Of a DNA stretch of 13,625 nt, positions 1 through 7,034 are shown one piece after another; position 1 is the first letter of the stretch; the number at the start of each line of letters is the position of its first letter. The DNA is from Candidatus Cloacimonadota bacterium (GTDB lineage: Bacteria; Cloacimonadota; Cloacimonadia; Cloacimonadales; TCS61). The stretch lies in assembly GCA_030638385.1 (NCBI GenBank), contig DAOWES010000285.1:1-13625 (forward strand), written 5' to 3'. The notes below the pieces were generated by a model. The model saw only the letters and a program-made list of their open reading frames with translations, had not been told where the DNA came from and did no database searches. The translations under genes were made by a program, and so were the position numbers.

Positions 1-1
1 A

Positions 2-2170
2 GAAGAAAATCTTTTAAATCAGCTAAATCCTGCCCAACAAAAAGTAGTCACAACTACCGAAGGTCCTGTGCTGGTTCTGGCAGGTGCCGGTAGTGGGAAA
101 ACCCGATCTATCATTTATCGAGCCGCATATTTAATTTCTAAAAAACGCGTAAATCCGTGGAATATTTTGGCGGTTACTTTCACAAACAAAGCAGCTCGTG
201 AACTTAAAGAAAGATTATATAGTTATTTTGGAATTTCTTCCTACTCTCTTTGGTTTGGGACATTTCACTCAATCTGCACGAGAATTTTGCGCCAAGAAGT
301 AGAGTTCCTACCGGTAACTTCTAATTTTTCCATCTATGATTCAGATGACCAAAAAGCACTGCTAAAAAAAATCTATAAAAAGCTGAATATTGATAGTAAA
401 TATTTCCCTCTAAATAAAATTAAATCGATTATTAGCAATCAAAAAAACTCTCTTATCCTTCCCAAAGATTTCTTTAATTTCAATGAAGAAAATGCTTATA
501 CTAAAACGGCATATAAAATTTATGAAGAATATCAGAAGCAATTAGTAGCCAATAATTCAATGGACTTTGATGATTTGTTGCTTTATACAGCTCTACTTTT
601 ACATGATAATGAAGCTATTAGACGCAAATATGAAAAGATCTTTCGCTATGTAATGATCGATGAATACCAAGATACAAATTACGCGCAATTTAAAATCGTA
701 AATCTCATCGCGGGTAATCATCAAAATTTATGCGTTGTAGGAGATGATGACCAGGCCATCTACACTTGGCGCGGCGCAGATATCAAAAACATCTTGGAAT
801 TTGAGAAAGATTATAAAAACGTTACCATCATAAAACTTGAACAAAATTATCGCTCTCCGGCTGTTATCTTAAATCTGGCAAATAGTTTAATCAGCAACAA
901 TCTGGAAAGACATCAAAAAGAGTTATGGACAAAGAGAAAGAGTGACGAAATGCCAATGCGCTTTAAATTGCTAAATGGAGAAGAAGAAGCGAAATTTGTG
1001 GCTGAAAAAGTTACAGAGCTAAAATTAAAAGGTTCCAGTTTTGAAGATTGTGTTATTTTATATCGAACAAATGCTCAATCACGTGTCTTTGAAAAAGCGT
1101 TTAATCTAAGTAAAATCCCATATCAGATAATTGGTGGGATCAATTTTTATCAACGTAAAGAGATCAAAGATATCTTAGCCTACCTCAAATATTTGGTAAA
1201 TCCTGCCGATCTGGGAAGCTTCAATCGCATCATCAACTTTCCCACTCGAGGAATTGGCAAAGTAACTATTGAAAGAATAATTTCAAATGCCCTAAATAAT
1301 AATGAGGACGTTTGGACATCATTAAAACATAAAAAAAATCCCTATCTCTCCGCCGGTGCTCAAAAGAAAGTTAATCTATTTACCAACTTAATAAAAGAAT
1401 TGCGAGAAGAATCTCAAGTTAATCCGATTTCTGAGGTGATTAGCACATTATTAAAAAAAACTCAAATGCTCGAACTACTCAGTCGCTCCGATGATCCTCA
1501 AGATGTATCTCGAGTAGAGAATATCAAAGAATTTCTCTCGGCGGCAGAAGAATTCTCCGAAATGTATGAAAAAGATTTCGAGAAAAAACCATTATTGACA
1601 GAATATCTGCAAAATATAACGCTCCAAACCGATTTAGATACTGTAAATGAAGAGAGAGACACTGTTAAATTAATGACAATGCATAATGCAAAAGGATTGG
1701 AATTTAAACATGTCTTCGTGGTCGGCTTGGAAGAAGAACTTCTCCCCCACATCCGATCAATGGCAGATGAGAGATCAATCGAAGAGGAAAGACGCTTATT
1801 ATATGTTGCGATAACAAGAGCAAAAGAAACTGTAATGCTTACCTATGCCGAATCCAGACGTGTGTTTGGCTCAATCCGATATTTTTTACCAAGTAGATTT
1901 TTACATGAGTTGGATGAAAATTTCATCAAATATGGCAATAGCAATTTTTATGATAGATTTCAACCCAAAAAAGATCCCAAAATTCCCAAAATCGATATTA
2001 TTAGAGAAAGCCAAAAACACTATCGAATTGGACAAGAAGTTTTACATCCAAAATTTGGAGTTGGCAAAATATTAAATGTTAATGGAAAAGATGAAAAAGC
2101 TAAACTTACAATATCTTTTTCCAATGGTGAACTAAAAAAAATAATAGGAACTTTCATCGAACTTATCTAA
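2..2170 (+). CDS. uvrD: UvrD/PcrA-type superfamily 1A DNA helicase (5' end outside window)
   Basis: ATP-dependent 3'-5' DNA helicase of nucleotide-excision and mismatch repair and fork maintenance, acting in the cytoplasm. The reading frame is open from base 2, and the residues before the first GTG at 68 include the UvrD Q motif (LNPAQQ, about 23-40), so a start at 68 would be wrong; the true start lies just upstream of the window. The helicase motifs appear in order: Walker A GAGSGKT (83-103), FTNKAA, DEYQDT (motif II, 659-676), GDDDQAIYTWRGAD (III), QNYRSP (IV), TMHNAKGLEF (V) and LLYVAITRAK (VI). The C-terminal segment (HPKFGVGKILNV, about 2046-2080) matches the small Tudor-like RNA-polymerase-binding domain of PcrA/UvrD. 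The 722 residues visible are close to the usual ~720-750, so only a few are missing. It is followed 19 nt later by the outer-membrane protein gene on the same strand. Family assignment is very secure; UvrD versus PcrA naming is arbitrary. Confidence 0.97.
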   Translation, partial: EENLLNQLNPAQQKVVTTTEGPVLVLAGAGSGKTRSIIYRAAYLISKKRVNPWNILAVTFTNKAARELKERLYSYFGISSYSLWFGTFHSICTRILRQEVEFLPVTSNFSIYDSDDQKALLKKIYKKLNIDSKYFPLNKIKSIISNQKNSLILPKDFFNFNEENAYTKTAYKIYEEYQKQLVANNSMDFDDLLLYTALLLHDNEAIRRKYEKIFRYVMIDEYQDTNYAQFKIVNLIAGNHQNLCVVGDDDQAIYTWRGADIKNILEFEKDYKNVTIIKLEQNYRSPAVILNLANSLISNNLERHQKELWTKRKSDEMPMRFKLLNGEEEAKFVAEKVTELKLKGSSFEDCVILYRTNAQSRVFEKAFNLSKIPYQIIGGINFYQRKEIKDILAYLKYLVNPADLGSFNRIINFPTRGIGKVTIERIISNALNNNEDVWTSLKHKKNPYLSAGAQKKVNLFTNLIKELREESQVNPISEVISTLLKKTQMLELLSRSDDPQDVSRVENIKEFLSAAEEFSEMYEKDFEKKPLLTEYLQNITLQTDLDTVNEERDTVKLMTMHNAKGLEFKHVFVVGLEEELLPHIRSMADERSIEEERRLLYVAITRAKETVMLTYAESRRVFGSIRYFLPSRFLHELDENFIKYGNSNFYDRFQPKKDPKIPKIDIIRESQKHYRIGQEVLHPKFGVGKILNVNGKDEKAKLTISFSNGELKKIIGTFIELI

Positions 2171-2189
2171 ATTTATAAGGATTTAATAA

Positions 2190-3119
2190 ATGAAACATAA
2201 AATAATAATTATACTTCTTTTCACAGTTTTAACTGTAAACCTGGTTGCTGAGAAATATGCCGGTGAGATATTTAGAATGGGTGCAGGTGTTGAAAATTTT
2301 GCTTTGGGAAACACGGGTTTAACCAATGCCAATAGCTCCGCATTGGCATATTGGAATCCTGCCTTTTTAGCAAATATCAGCCAAAACAGTTTCGAAATTA
2401 TGCACGCTGAAGAATATATGGGACTCCTCACTTATGATGTGGCTGCCTATATATTTGGGAAACAAGCTAAATGTTCGGTTGTGCTTACACGCATAGGAAT
2501 CGATGATATCCCCTTAACTGCATGGAATGAGACAACAAACCGCCCCTACGAATATAAAAACGTGAACAACTCTGATCTTTCTCTATTTGTGGGAATTCAT
2601 CGAAAACTACTGGGCTTAAACCTCGGATTTACTCCCAAAGTAGCATATCGTAGCCTTGCTGAAGAATCGGGTTTTGGATTTGGTTTAGATGTTTCCACTT
2701 ATTATCAATTATCTGATAACCTGATGTTGGCAGCCAAAATCAGAGACCTCTTCACTACACAAATAATCTGGACTACCGGAACACAAGAATCAGTTCTTCC
2801 CGGTTTAGATATGGAAGCCTCATATAATTTCATACTGCCGATTTTTAAAAAATCATCAAAACTTATCGGAGCAATTGAAATCTATTCTGAAGATAGAGAC
2901 TTTGCTGCCACCAATTCATTCGGCATCTTTAGCACAGATTATCATTTCGGTTTTTCCACTCAAGTACATCCCCAAGCTGATTTACTTTTGGGCTATGATG
3001 TGAATAATCTGACCGCCGGAATTAAAATTAAAATTAAAAAATGGTTTATAAATTATGGTTTTAAACAAAACTCAGAACTTGAAAATTCACACCGCATTTC
3101 ATTGGAGTTAAAAATATAA
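2190..3119 (+). CDS. PorV/PorQ-family outer-membrane beta-barrel protein
   Basis: Predicted outer-membrane beta-barrel of 309 residues. Residues 1-20 form a Sec signal peptide (KHK, then a hydrophobic run ending LVA, cleavage before EKYAGE). The mature N-terminus carries the family signature: a GAGVENFALGNTG stretch (about 31-43) followed by AYWNPAFLA (53-61), matching the 'MG.a.ta...d.....WNPAgL' pattern of PorV/PorQ/UPF0164 proteins. The rest is alternating amphipathic strand-like sequence with aromatic belts and no internal membrane helix, as in a FadL-like barrel. In Bacteroidota, PorV shuttles type IX cargo and PorQ has a related role; many FCB genomes carry paralogues of unknown job, so the exact role here is inferred only by family. 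The start is supported by AAGGA (2178-2182) ahead of ATG. It sits between uvrD and dxr, with its stop 1 nt before the dxr start, so cotranscription is likely. Confidence 0.82.
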   Translation: MKHKIIIILLFTVLTVNLVAEKYAGEIFRMGAGVENFALGNTGLTNANSSALAYWNPAFLANISQNSFEIMHAEEYMGLLTYDVAAYIFGKQAKCSVVLTRIGIDDIPLTAWNETTNRPYEYKNVNNSDLSLFVGIHRKLLGLNLGFTPKVAYRSLAEESGFGFGLDVSTYYQLSDNLMLAAKIRDLFTTQIIWTTGTQESVLPGLDMEASYNFILPIFKKSSKLIGAIEIYSEDRDFAATNSFGIFSTDYHFGFSTQVHPQADLLLGYDVNNLTAGIKIKIKKWFINYGFKQNSELENSHRISLELKI

Positions 3120-3120
3120 T

Positions 3121-4281
3121 ATGAATAGAAAAAAAATTGCAGTTCTCGGCATCACGGGATCTATCGGAAGTTCTACCGTTGAAGTAATTCGACAACATCA
3201 AGATATCTTTGAAATTGTACTCGCTTCAGCACATAATAATCATCTGGATTTATTTAAATATGCCGAAGAATTTAATATCCCAAATCTGGTAATATCCAAC
3301 GATTTGAAAAGAAATAATATCACAAATATTCCTGATAACAGAAAGCTTTATTTTGGATCAAATCAACTTATTGAACTACTCGAAAATATTGATTGTGATA
3401 TTGTTATCAATGCCATTTCCGGGTCTGCCGGCTTGATGTCGTCAATGACAACTGTTCGACGTGGCATCGATTTGGCTTTGGCCAATAAAGAATCTTTGGT
3501 AATGGCCGGGCATCTTATCAATAATGAACTTGAAACATCAAAATCAAAACTACTACCGGTTGATAGCGAGCATAGCGCAATCTTTCAAGCGATTGGCAAG
3601 TCTCCCCTTTCTGAGATAAAAAAAATTATCCTTACCGCTTCCGGAGGACCTTTTAGAAATCTTCCTCTCGATAAATTTAAAGATATTACTTTGGCACAAA
3701 CGCTAAAGCATCCGACTTGGGATATGGGCGCCAAAATCACGGTTGATTCAGCAACTATGATGAATAAAGGTTTAGAAGTTATTGAAGCTAAATGGCTGTT
3801 TCACAAAGATTATGAAGACATCTCAGCAGTCATCCATCCTCAATCAATTGTACACTCATTCATCGAATACGTTGATGGTTCTATCTTAGCTCAAATGAGT
3901 TCACCATCAATGCAACTACCCATCTTGTATGCTCTCACTCATCCCAAACACATAAAATCCAATCTGATGAAAACAAGTATTGTCGATCTGCCAAATCTTA
4001 GTTTTGAGAAATTAGAAAAAGAGAGATATCCACTTTATTTTCTGGCAAGAGAAGTTGGAAAAATTGGTGGGCTATTACCTACAATCATGAACTCGGCAAA
4101 TGAAGCTGCCATCTCCTTATTTCTAAAGGAAAGTATTAAATTTAACCAAATTCATCAAATCGTTCAAGCTACTGTAGAAAAATTTGAAAATATTTCAAAC
4201 CCAAGCTTAAATGATATAATTTTAGCAAATTCAAGTACATACGAAAAAGTGAAAAAGGATTATAAAAATTTAATTAAATAA
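3121..4281 (+). CDS. dxr: 1-deoxy-D-xylulose 5-phosphate reductoisomerase (Dxr/IspC)
   Basis: Cytoplasmic enzyme of the MEP (non-mevalonate) isoprenoid pathway; it isomerises and reduces DXP to 2-C-methyl-D-erythritol 4-phosphate using NADPH and a divalent metal. The 386-residue chain is full length for the family. Visible landmarks are the NADPH-binding loop GITGSIG (10-16), the INAISGSAG segment (96-104), ANKESLVMAG (121-130), metal-ligand motif VDSEHSA (147-153; D148 and E150), SGGPFR (174-179), the MMNKGLEVIEA motif supplying the third ligand E219, HPQSIVHS (239-246, catalytic flexible-loop side), and the C-terminal helical domain with NSANEAA (324-330). All expected catalytic residues are present, so it should be active and fosmidomycin-type sensitive by family. 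The start follows the previous stop by 1 nt with GGAG at 3104-3107, indicating an operon with the PorV-like gene. The stop codon abuts the inserted palindromic element at 4287. Confidence 0.97.
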   Translation: MNRKKIAVLGITGSIGSSTVEVIRQHQDIFEIVLASAHNNHLDLFKYAEEFNIPNLVISNDLKRNNITNIPDNRKLYFGSNQLIELLENIDCDIVINAISGSAGLMSSMTTVRRGIDLALANKESLVMAGHLINNELETSKSKLLPVDSEHSAIFQAIGKSPLSEIKKIILTASGGPFRNLPLDKFKDITLAQTLKHPTWDMGAKITVDSATMMNKGLEVIEAKWLFHKDYEDISAVIHPQSIVHSFIEYVDGSILAQMSSPSMQLPILYALTHPKHIKSNLMKTSIVDLPNLSFEKLEKERYPLYFLAREVGKIGGLLPTIMNSANEAAISLFLKESIKFNQIHQIVQATVEKFENISNPSLNDIILANSSTYEKVKKDYKNLIK

Positions 4282-4286
4282 TCTTT

Positions 4287-4422
4287 GATGAACTCGTAAA
4301 AAAGTCTGAGATCCTCAAATATTGTCATCCTGAGCGGAGACGAAGGGCTCTGCAATATAAGAAGTTAAAGCATCCTTCGTCTCCGCTCAGGATGACAACG
4401 TTCTCTTTTTTACGAGTTCATC
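4287..4422. mobile_element. MITE-like 136-bp palindromic insertion with 18-bp TIRs and 6-bp target duplication
   Basis: The ends are perfect 18-bp inverted repeats (4287-4304, beginning GATGAACTCG, against 4405-4422, ending CGAGTTCATC). The element is flanked on both sides by the identical hexamer ATCTTT (4281-4286 and 4423-4428), as expected for a target-site duplication. Inside is a second perfect 25-bp inverted repeat (4322-4346 against 4374-4398) containing TCATCCTGAGCGG, with a 27-nt loop (4347-4373). It encodes no protein. The transcript would fold into a long two-part hairpin, which may act as a terminator or RNA-processing stem between dxr and comEC, but there is no trailing U-run outside the stem. 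The first base of the left hexamer is the last base of the dxr stop codon, so dxr is not disrupted. Mobility is inferred from structure; the transposase would have to be elsewhere in the genome. Confidence 0.72.
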
Positions 4423-4461
4423 ATCTTTAAGAAATCTAATAAATAATCTATTGCATTCACC

Positions 4462-4473
4462 GGGGGGGAAGAA
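4462..4473 (+). promoter_or_regulatory. comEC ribosome-binding region containing a seven-G run
   Basis: Seven consecutive G residues (4462-4468) followed by AAGAA lie immediately before the comEC ATG at 4474. Part of the run can pair with the pyrimidine-rich anti-Shine-Dalgarno, at a 5-nt spacing from ATG. In frame upstream there is a TAA at 4444-4446 and no alternative ATG/GTG/TTG start, so 4474 is the start. Homopolymeric G runs at this position are unusual in such AT-rich DNA and are prone to slipped-strand length change. Confidence 0.6.
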
Positions 4474-6819
4474 ATGCAAAAAACAAGTTCGCCACTATTT
4501 ATTCCAACCTTATTTTGGATAACCGGAATAGTAGTGACAAAATTATTTTCTCCGCCAATAATTCTTGTATTTGCTCTGGCAACTTTCACCTTATTATTAA
4601 CTGTAGTTTTCGTTAAATTTAGAATTAGCTCGATCTTATTACTTCTCTTTCTCATGGGAATTTTAAACAGCTTAATCGCTTGGCAAAAACCTGCCCACCA
4701 TCTTTCGAATATTTTAGCAAAACATCCCACAATTCAACAACCAATTGTCGGAAAAATTACTTCCGAAGTTATTAAAAAAGATAATTACTATATCTTTGAT
4801 CTGCAATTAAGCTCAATTGCCAACCATTCAGTTAGCGGAAAAATCAAGTTATCCACCAACCAAGATAGTTTAAATTATGCGGATGAGATCTCTACAATTG
4901 CTTCCATTCGCAAAATATCAAAAGTTGCTAATCCCGCCGGGTTCGATCTGCAAGAATATTATGGTTTAAAAAGTATCTCAGCCGGCGGATTTTCTAAAAC
5001 GATAATAGAAATAGTGGATAATTCATCGTCTAACTTAGGAAAAACAATTATCAAAATCAGAAAATTTATTCGAGCCAGAATTGAAAAAAGATGCGGAAAG
5101 TACAGCGGATTCATCAAAGCTATCCTCATTGCCGATCGTTCAAATATCGATTTTGAGAGAAATATATTAAGCAATGCCGGTCTTAGTCATCTGTTAGCTG
5201 TTAGCGGCTTACACGTTGCCATTATCGCTCTCCTCATTTATTCTATTATTAATGTCGTAATTCGGAATCGATATCTAAATAGAATTATCACCATCATCAT
5301 CCTCATTTCATACGCTGCTATCTGCAATTTTTCTCCCTCTGTTTCGCGCGCTGTTATAATGATCTCACTAGTTTTAATTTCAAAGATGCTCAATCGAAAA
5401 ACCGATCTACTCAATATTCTATCTCTCAGCCTTATCCTTATCACTGCAATCAACCCCAACCAATTGTTTTCCACCGGGTTACAAATGTCATTTGCGGCGG
5501 TGTTAACTTTAGGGTTATTTATTCCCAAAATAAAACGTTTCAAATTGCCGGATGCTTCCCCATTCATTTCATACACCATTCGCATTATAAACGGAATTAT
5601 TCTCATCATGATTTCATCATTTGTATTATCACTTTTTTTAGCACCAATTACAATCTTAAATTTTAATCAATTTAACCTAAATGGAGTTATTGCCAATATT
5701 GTCGGAATCCCCATTATCTCTCTTATTCTTAGTTTATCAGTTGTGGTAATATTCCTACCTGAATTCAATTTTCTTTTGGAATTATATCAGTTTAGTTTAG
5801 ATTTTATTTTGAATCTTTTTTTCTCTTGGACAAAATATGTTAGTAATTTCCCTTTTAATTGGAAGTTTCTATCTGTCACAATTTCCCAAATTTTTGCACT
5901 ATATATTTTGCTAATCATCATTTTTCATAGGAAGTCAAAACTTTCCCTCTGCCTAATATCAAGCCTAATGTTTATCTTCATTCTCTGTTTCAATGTTAAT
6001 TCCGATAATTTTGAAATTACCTATTTTGATTGTGGTTTGGGTGATCTCTTTTTAATAAGAAATAGTTTTGGGGAAACAATATTAATCGATACAGGGCCAA
6101 CAAATTCCACTAGCAAACATTTTAATAATTCAGCTCTACCCTACCTGAAACAACAGAAGATAAATTCATTAGATTATCTTATTATAACGCACGCTCACAA
6201 CGATCATTATGGAGGTTTGAAATCTGTTTTGGCAGAATTAAAAGTAAAAAATATTGTTGTAACCGATGAATTTGTATCTCGAAAAATTTGGAAATATTTT
6301 CAAAATGATGTCATTTCAGAGCAAGCCAATCTAATTACAATTACAGACACAACCACAATATTCCTCACAGATTTTTCGATGAAAATTCTACATCCCGATA
6401 AACACTTTGCAGACAATAATATTAATAATATGTCGATTGTTACCAAGATAGAGTTTGATTCTACATCTTTTCTATTTATGGGAGATTTGGAAGAGGAGGG
6501 TGAGCATTATCTCATTGATAATTATGCAGAACATTTACCGGCAGATGTGCTAAAAGCCGGTCATCACGGTAGCAGAACTGCTTGCTCGGAAGAGTTCATA
6601 AAATTAGTAAATCCGGAATTTGTAATTTTACCAACTTCACTACATAACCGCTTTGGATTTCCGCACCGCATAACATTAGATAAATTTAAATATTTGGAAG
6701 ATCATCTACTAATTACCGGCAAAGACGGTGCAATTCAGATTTATCCAAATAAACAAAATACATATATAAAAACAATTAAATCGGGAAAAGAATTTATTAT
6801 AAAAAAGAATCCACTTTGA
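4474..6819 (+). CDS. comEC: ComEC/Rec2 DNA-uptake channel with C-terminal metallo-beta-lactamase domain
   Basis: Inner-membrane channel that carries single-stranded DNA into the cytoplasm during natural transformation. The 781 residues show the full three-part architecture. An N-terminal DUF4131-like region has two to three membrane helices (about 8-75) and a soluble OB-like part (about 90-180). The Competence domain (about 205-505) has many hydrophobic helices and the signature HLLAVSGLHVA (239-249). The C-terminal metallo-beta-lactamase domain (about 513-781) starts with YFDCGLGD and carries HAHNDH (573-578), GDLE (670-673), KAGHHGS (694-700) and LHNRFGFPH (723-731), so the putative nuclease metal site is intact. 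The gene follows dxr after a 192-nt gap filled mostly by the MITE-like element, so its transcription may depend on read-through or a promoter in 4429-4461. It is convergent with the secreted-protein gene downstream. Family call is very secure; whether the cell is competent cannot be judged from this window. Confidence 0.96.
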   Translation: MQKTSSPLFIPTLFWITGIVVTKLFSPPIILVFALATFTLLLTVVFVKFRISSILLLLFLMGILNSLIAWQKPAHHLSNILAKHPTIQQPIVGKITSEVIKKDNYYIFDLQLSSIANHSVSGKIKLSTNQDSLNYADEISTIASIRKISKVANPAGFDLQEYYGLKSISAGGFSKTIIEIVDNSSSNLGKTIIKIRKFIRARIEKRCGKYSGFIKAILIADRSNIDFERNILSNAGLSHLLAVSGLHVAIIALLIYSIINVVIRNRYLNRIITIIILISYAAICNFSPSVSRAVIMISLVLISKMLNRKTDLLNILSLSLILITAINPNQLFSTGLQMSFAAVLTLGLFIPKIKRFKLPDASPFISYTIRIINGIILIMISSFVLSLFLAPITILNFNQFNLNGVIANIVGIPIISLILSLSVVVIFLPEFNFLLELYQFSLDFILNLFFSWTKYVSNFPFNWKFLSVTISQIFALYILLIIIFHRKSKLSLCLISSLMFIFILCFNVNSDNFEITYFDCGLGDLFLIRNSFGETILIDTGPTNSTSKHFNNSALPYLKQQKINSLDYLIITHAHNDHYGGLKSVLAELKVKNIVVTDEFVSRKIWKYFQNDVISEQANLITITDTTTIFLTDFSMKILHPDKHFADNNINNMSIVTKIEFDSTSFLFMGDLEEEGEHYLIDNYAEHLPADVLKAGHHGSRTACSEEFIKLVNPEFVILPTSLHNRFGFPHRITLDKFKYLEDHLLITGKDGAIQIYPNKQNTYIKTIKSGKEFIIKKNPL

Positions 6820-6930
6820 AGAAGTCTTTGTCCACGGATGATCACGAAAAATAAAGCTCAAAAATTAATTCTAAGGCATTATCTCAAGTTAGAAGTGAAA
6901 ATACTTGATTATGGTTTTTATAGTGAACAC

Positions 6931-6969
6931 AAAAAAAAATAACCCCATAAAATTAATTACAGGGCTATT
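6931..6969 (-). terminator. Rho-independent terminator for the secreted-protein gene (distal)
   Basis: Read on the minus strand, AATAGCCC (6969-6962) pairs with GGGTTATT (6945-6938) over 8 bp including one G-U, with a 16-nt loop. It is followed by an uninterrupted T run (complement of A 6931-6939, partly shared with the stem). On the plus strand the G-U becomes an A-C mismatch, so the signal favours minus-strand transcripts, although it could act weakly on comEC read-through. Confidence 0.7.
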
Positions 6970-7002
6970 CTCTATTTTACTTTTCCTAGAAAAAGAAAGT
7001 TT

Positions 7003-7024
7003 CCCCGACGCAAAAGCTTCAGGG
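7003..7024 (-). terminator. Second hairpin just after the secreted-protein stop codon (proximal)
   Basis: On the minus strand, CCCTGA (7024-7019) pairs with TCGGGG (7008-7003) over 6 bp including one U-G. Inside it, GC-TTTT-GC closes a tight loop across an A-G mismatch. It begins 10 nt past the stop codon of the gene ending at 7035 and is followed by a pyrimidine-rich stretch (complement of 6981-7000). The wobble pair is intact only in minus-strand RNA. It may be a terminator or an exonuclease-blocking 3' stem working with the distal hairpin. Confidence 0.5.
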
Positions 7025-7034
7025 TGAATTTTTC

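Noticed and set aside
68..70. GTG at 68 as the uvrD start
   Set aside because: The frame is open upstream to base 2 and encodes the conserved Q-motif region; starting at 68 would remove it and leave Walker A only five residues from the N-terminus.
4410..4730. Minus-strand ORF of 106 codons overlapping the comEC start
   Set aside because: It is antisense to the conserved comEC N-terminus and the palindromic element, and its translation has no recognisable domain.
5238..5609. Minus-strand ORF of 123 codons inside comEC
   Set aside because: It is entirely antisense to the Competence domain; its hydrophobic, isoleucine-rich composition simply mirrors the membrane-helix codons of comEC.
6830..6850. 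TCCACGGATGATCACG as a dispersed repeat fragment
   Set aside because: It looks faintly like a known type of short intergenic repeat, but there is no second copy in the window and no symmetry to support it.
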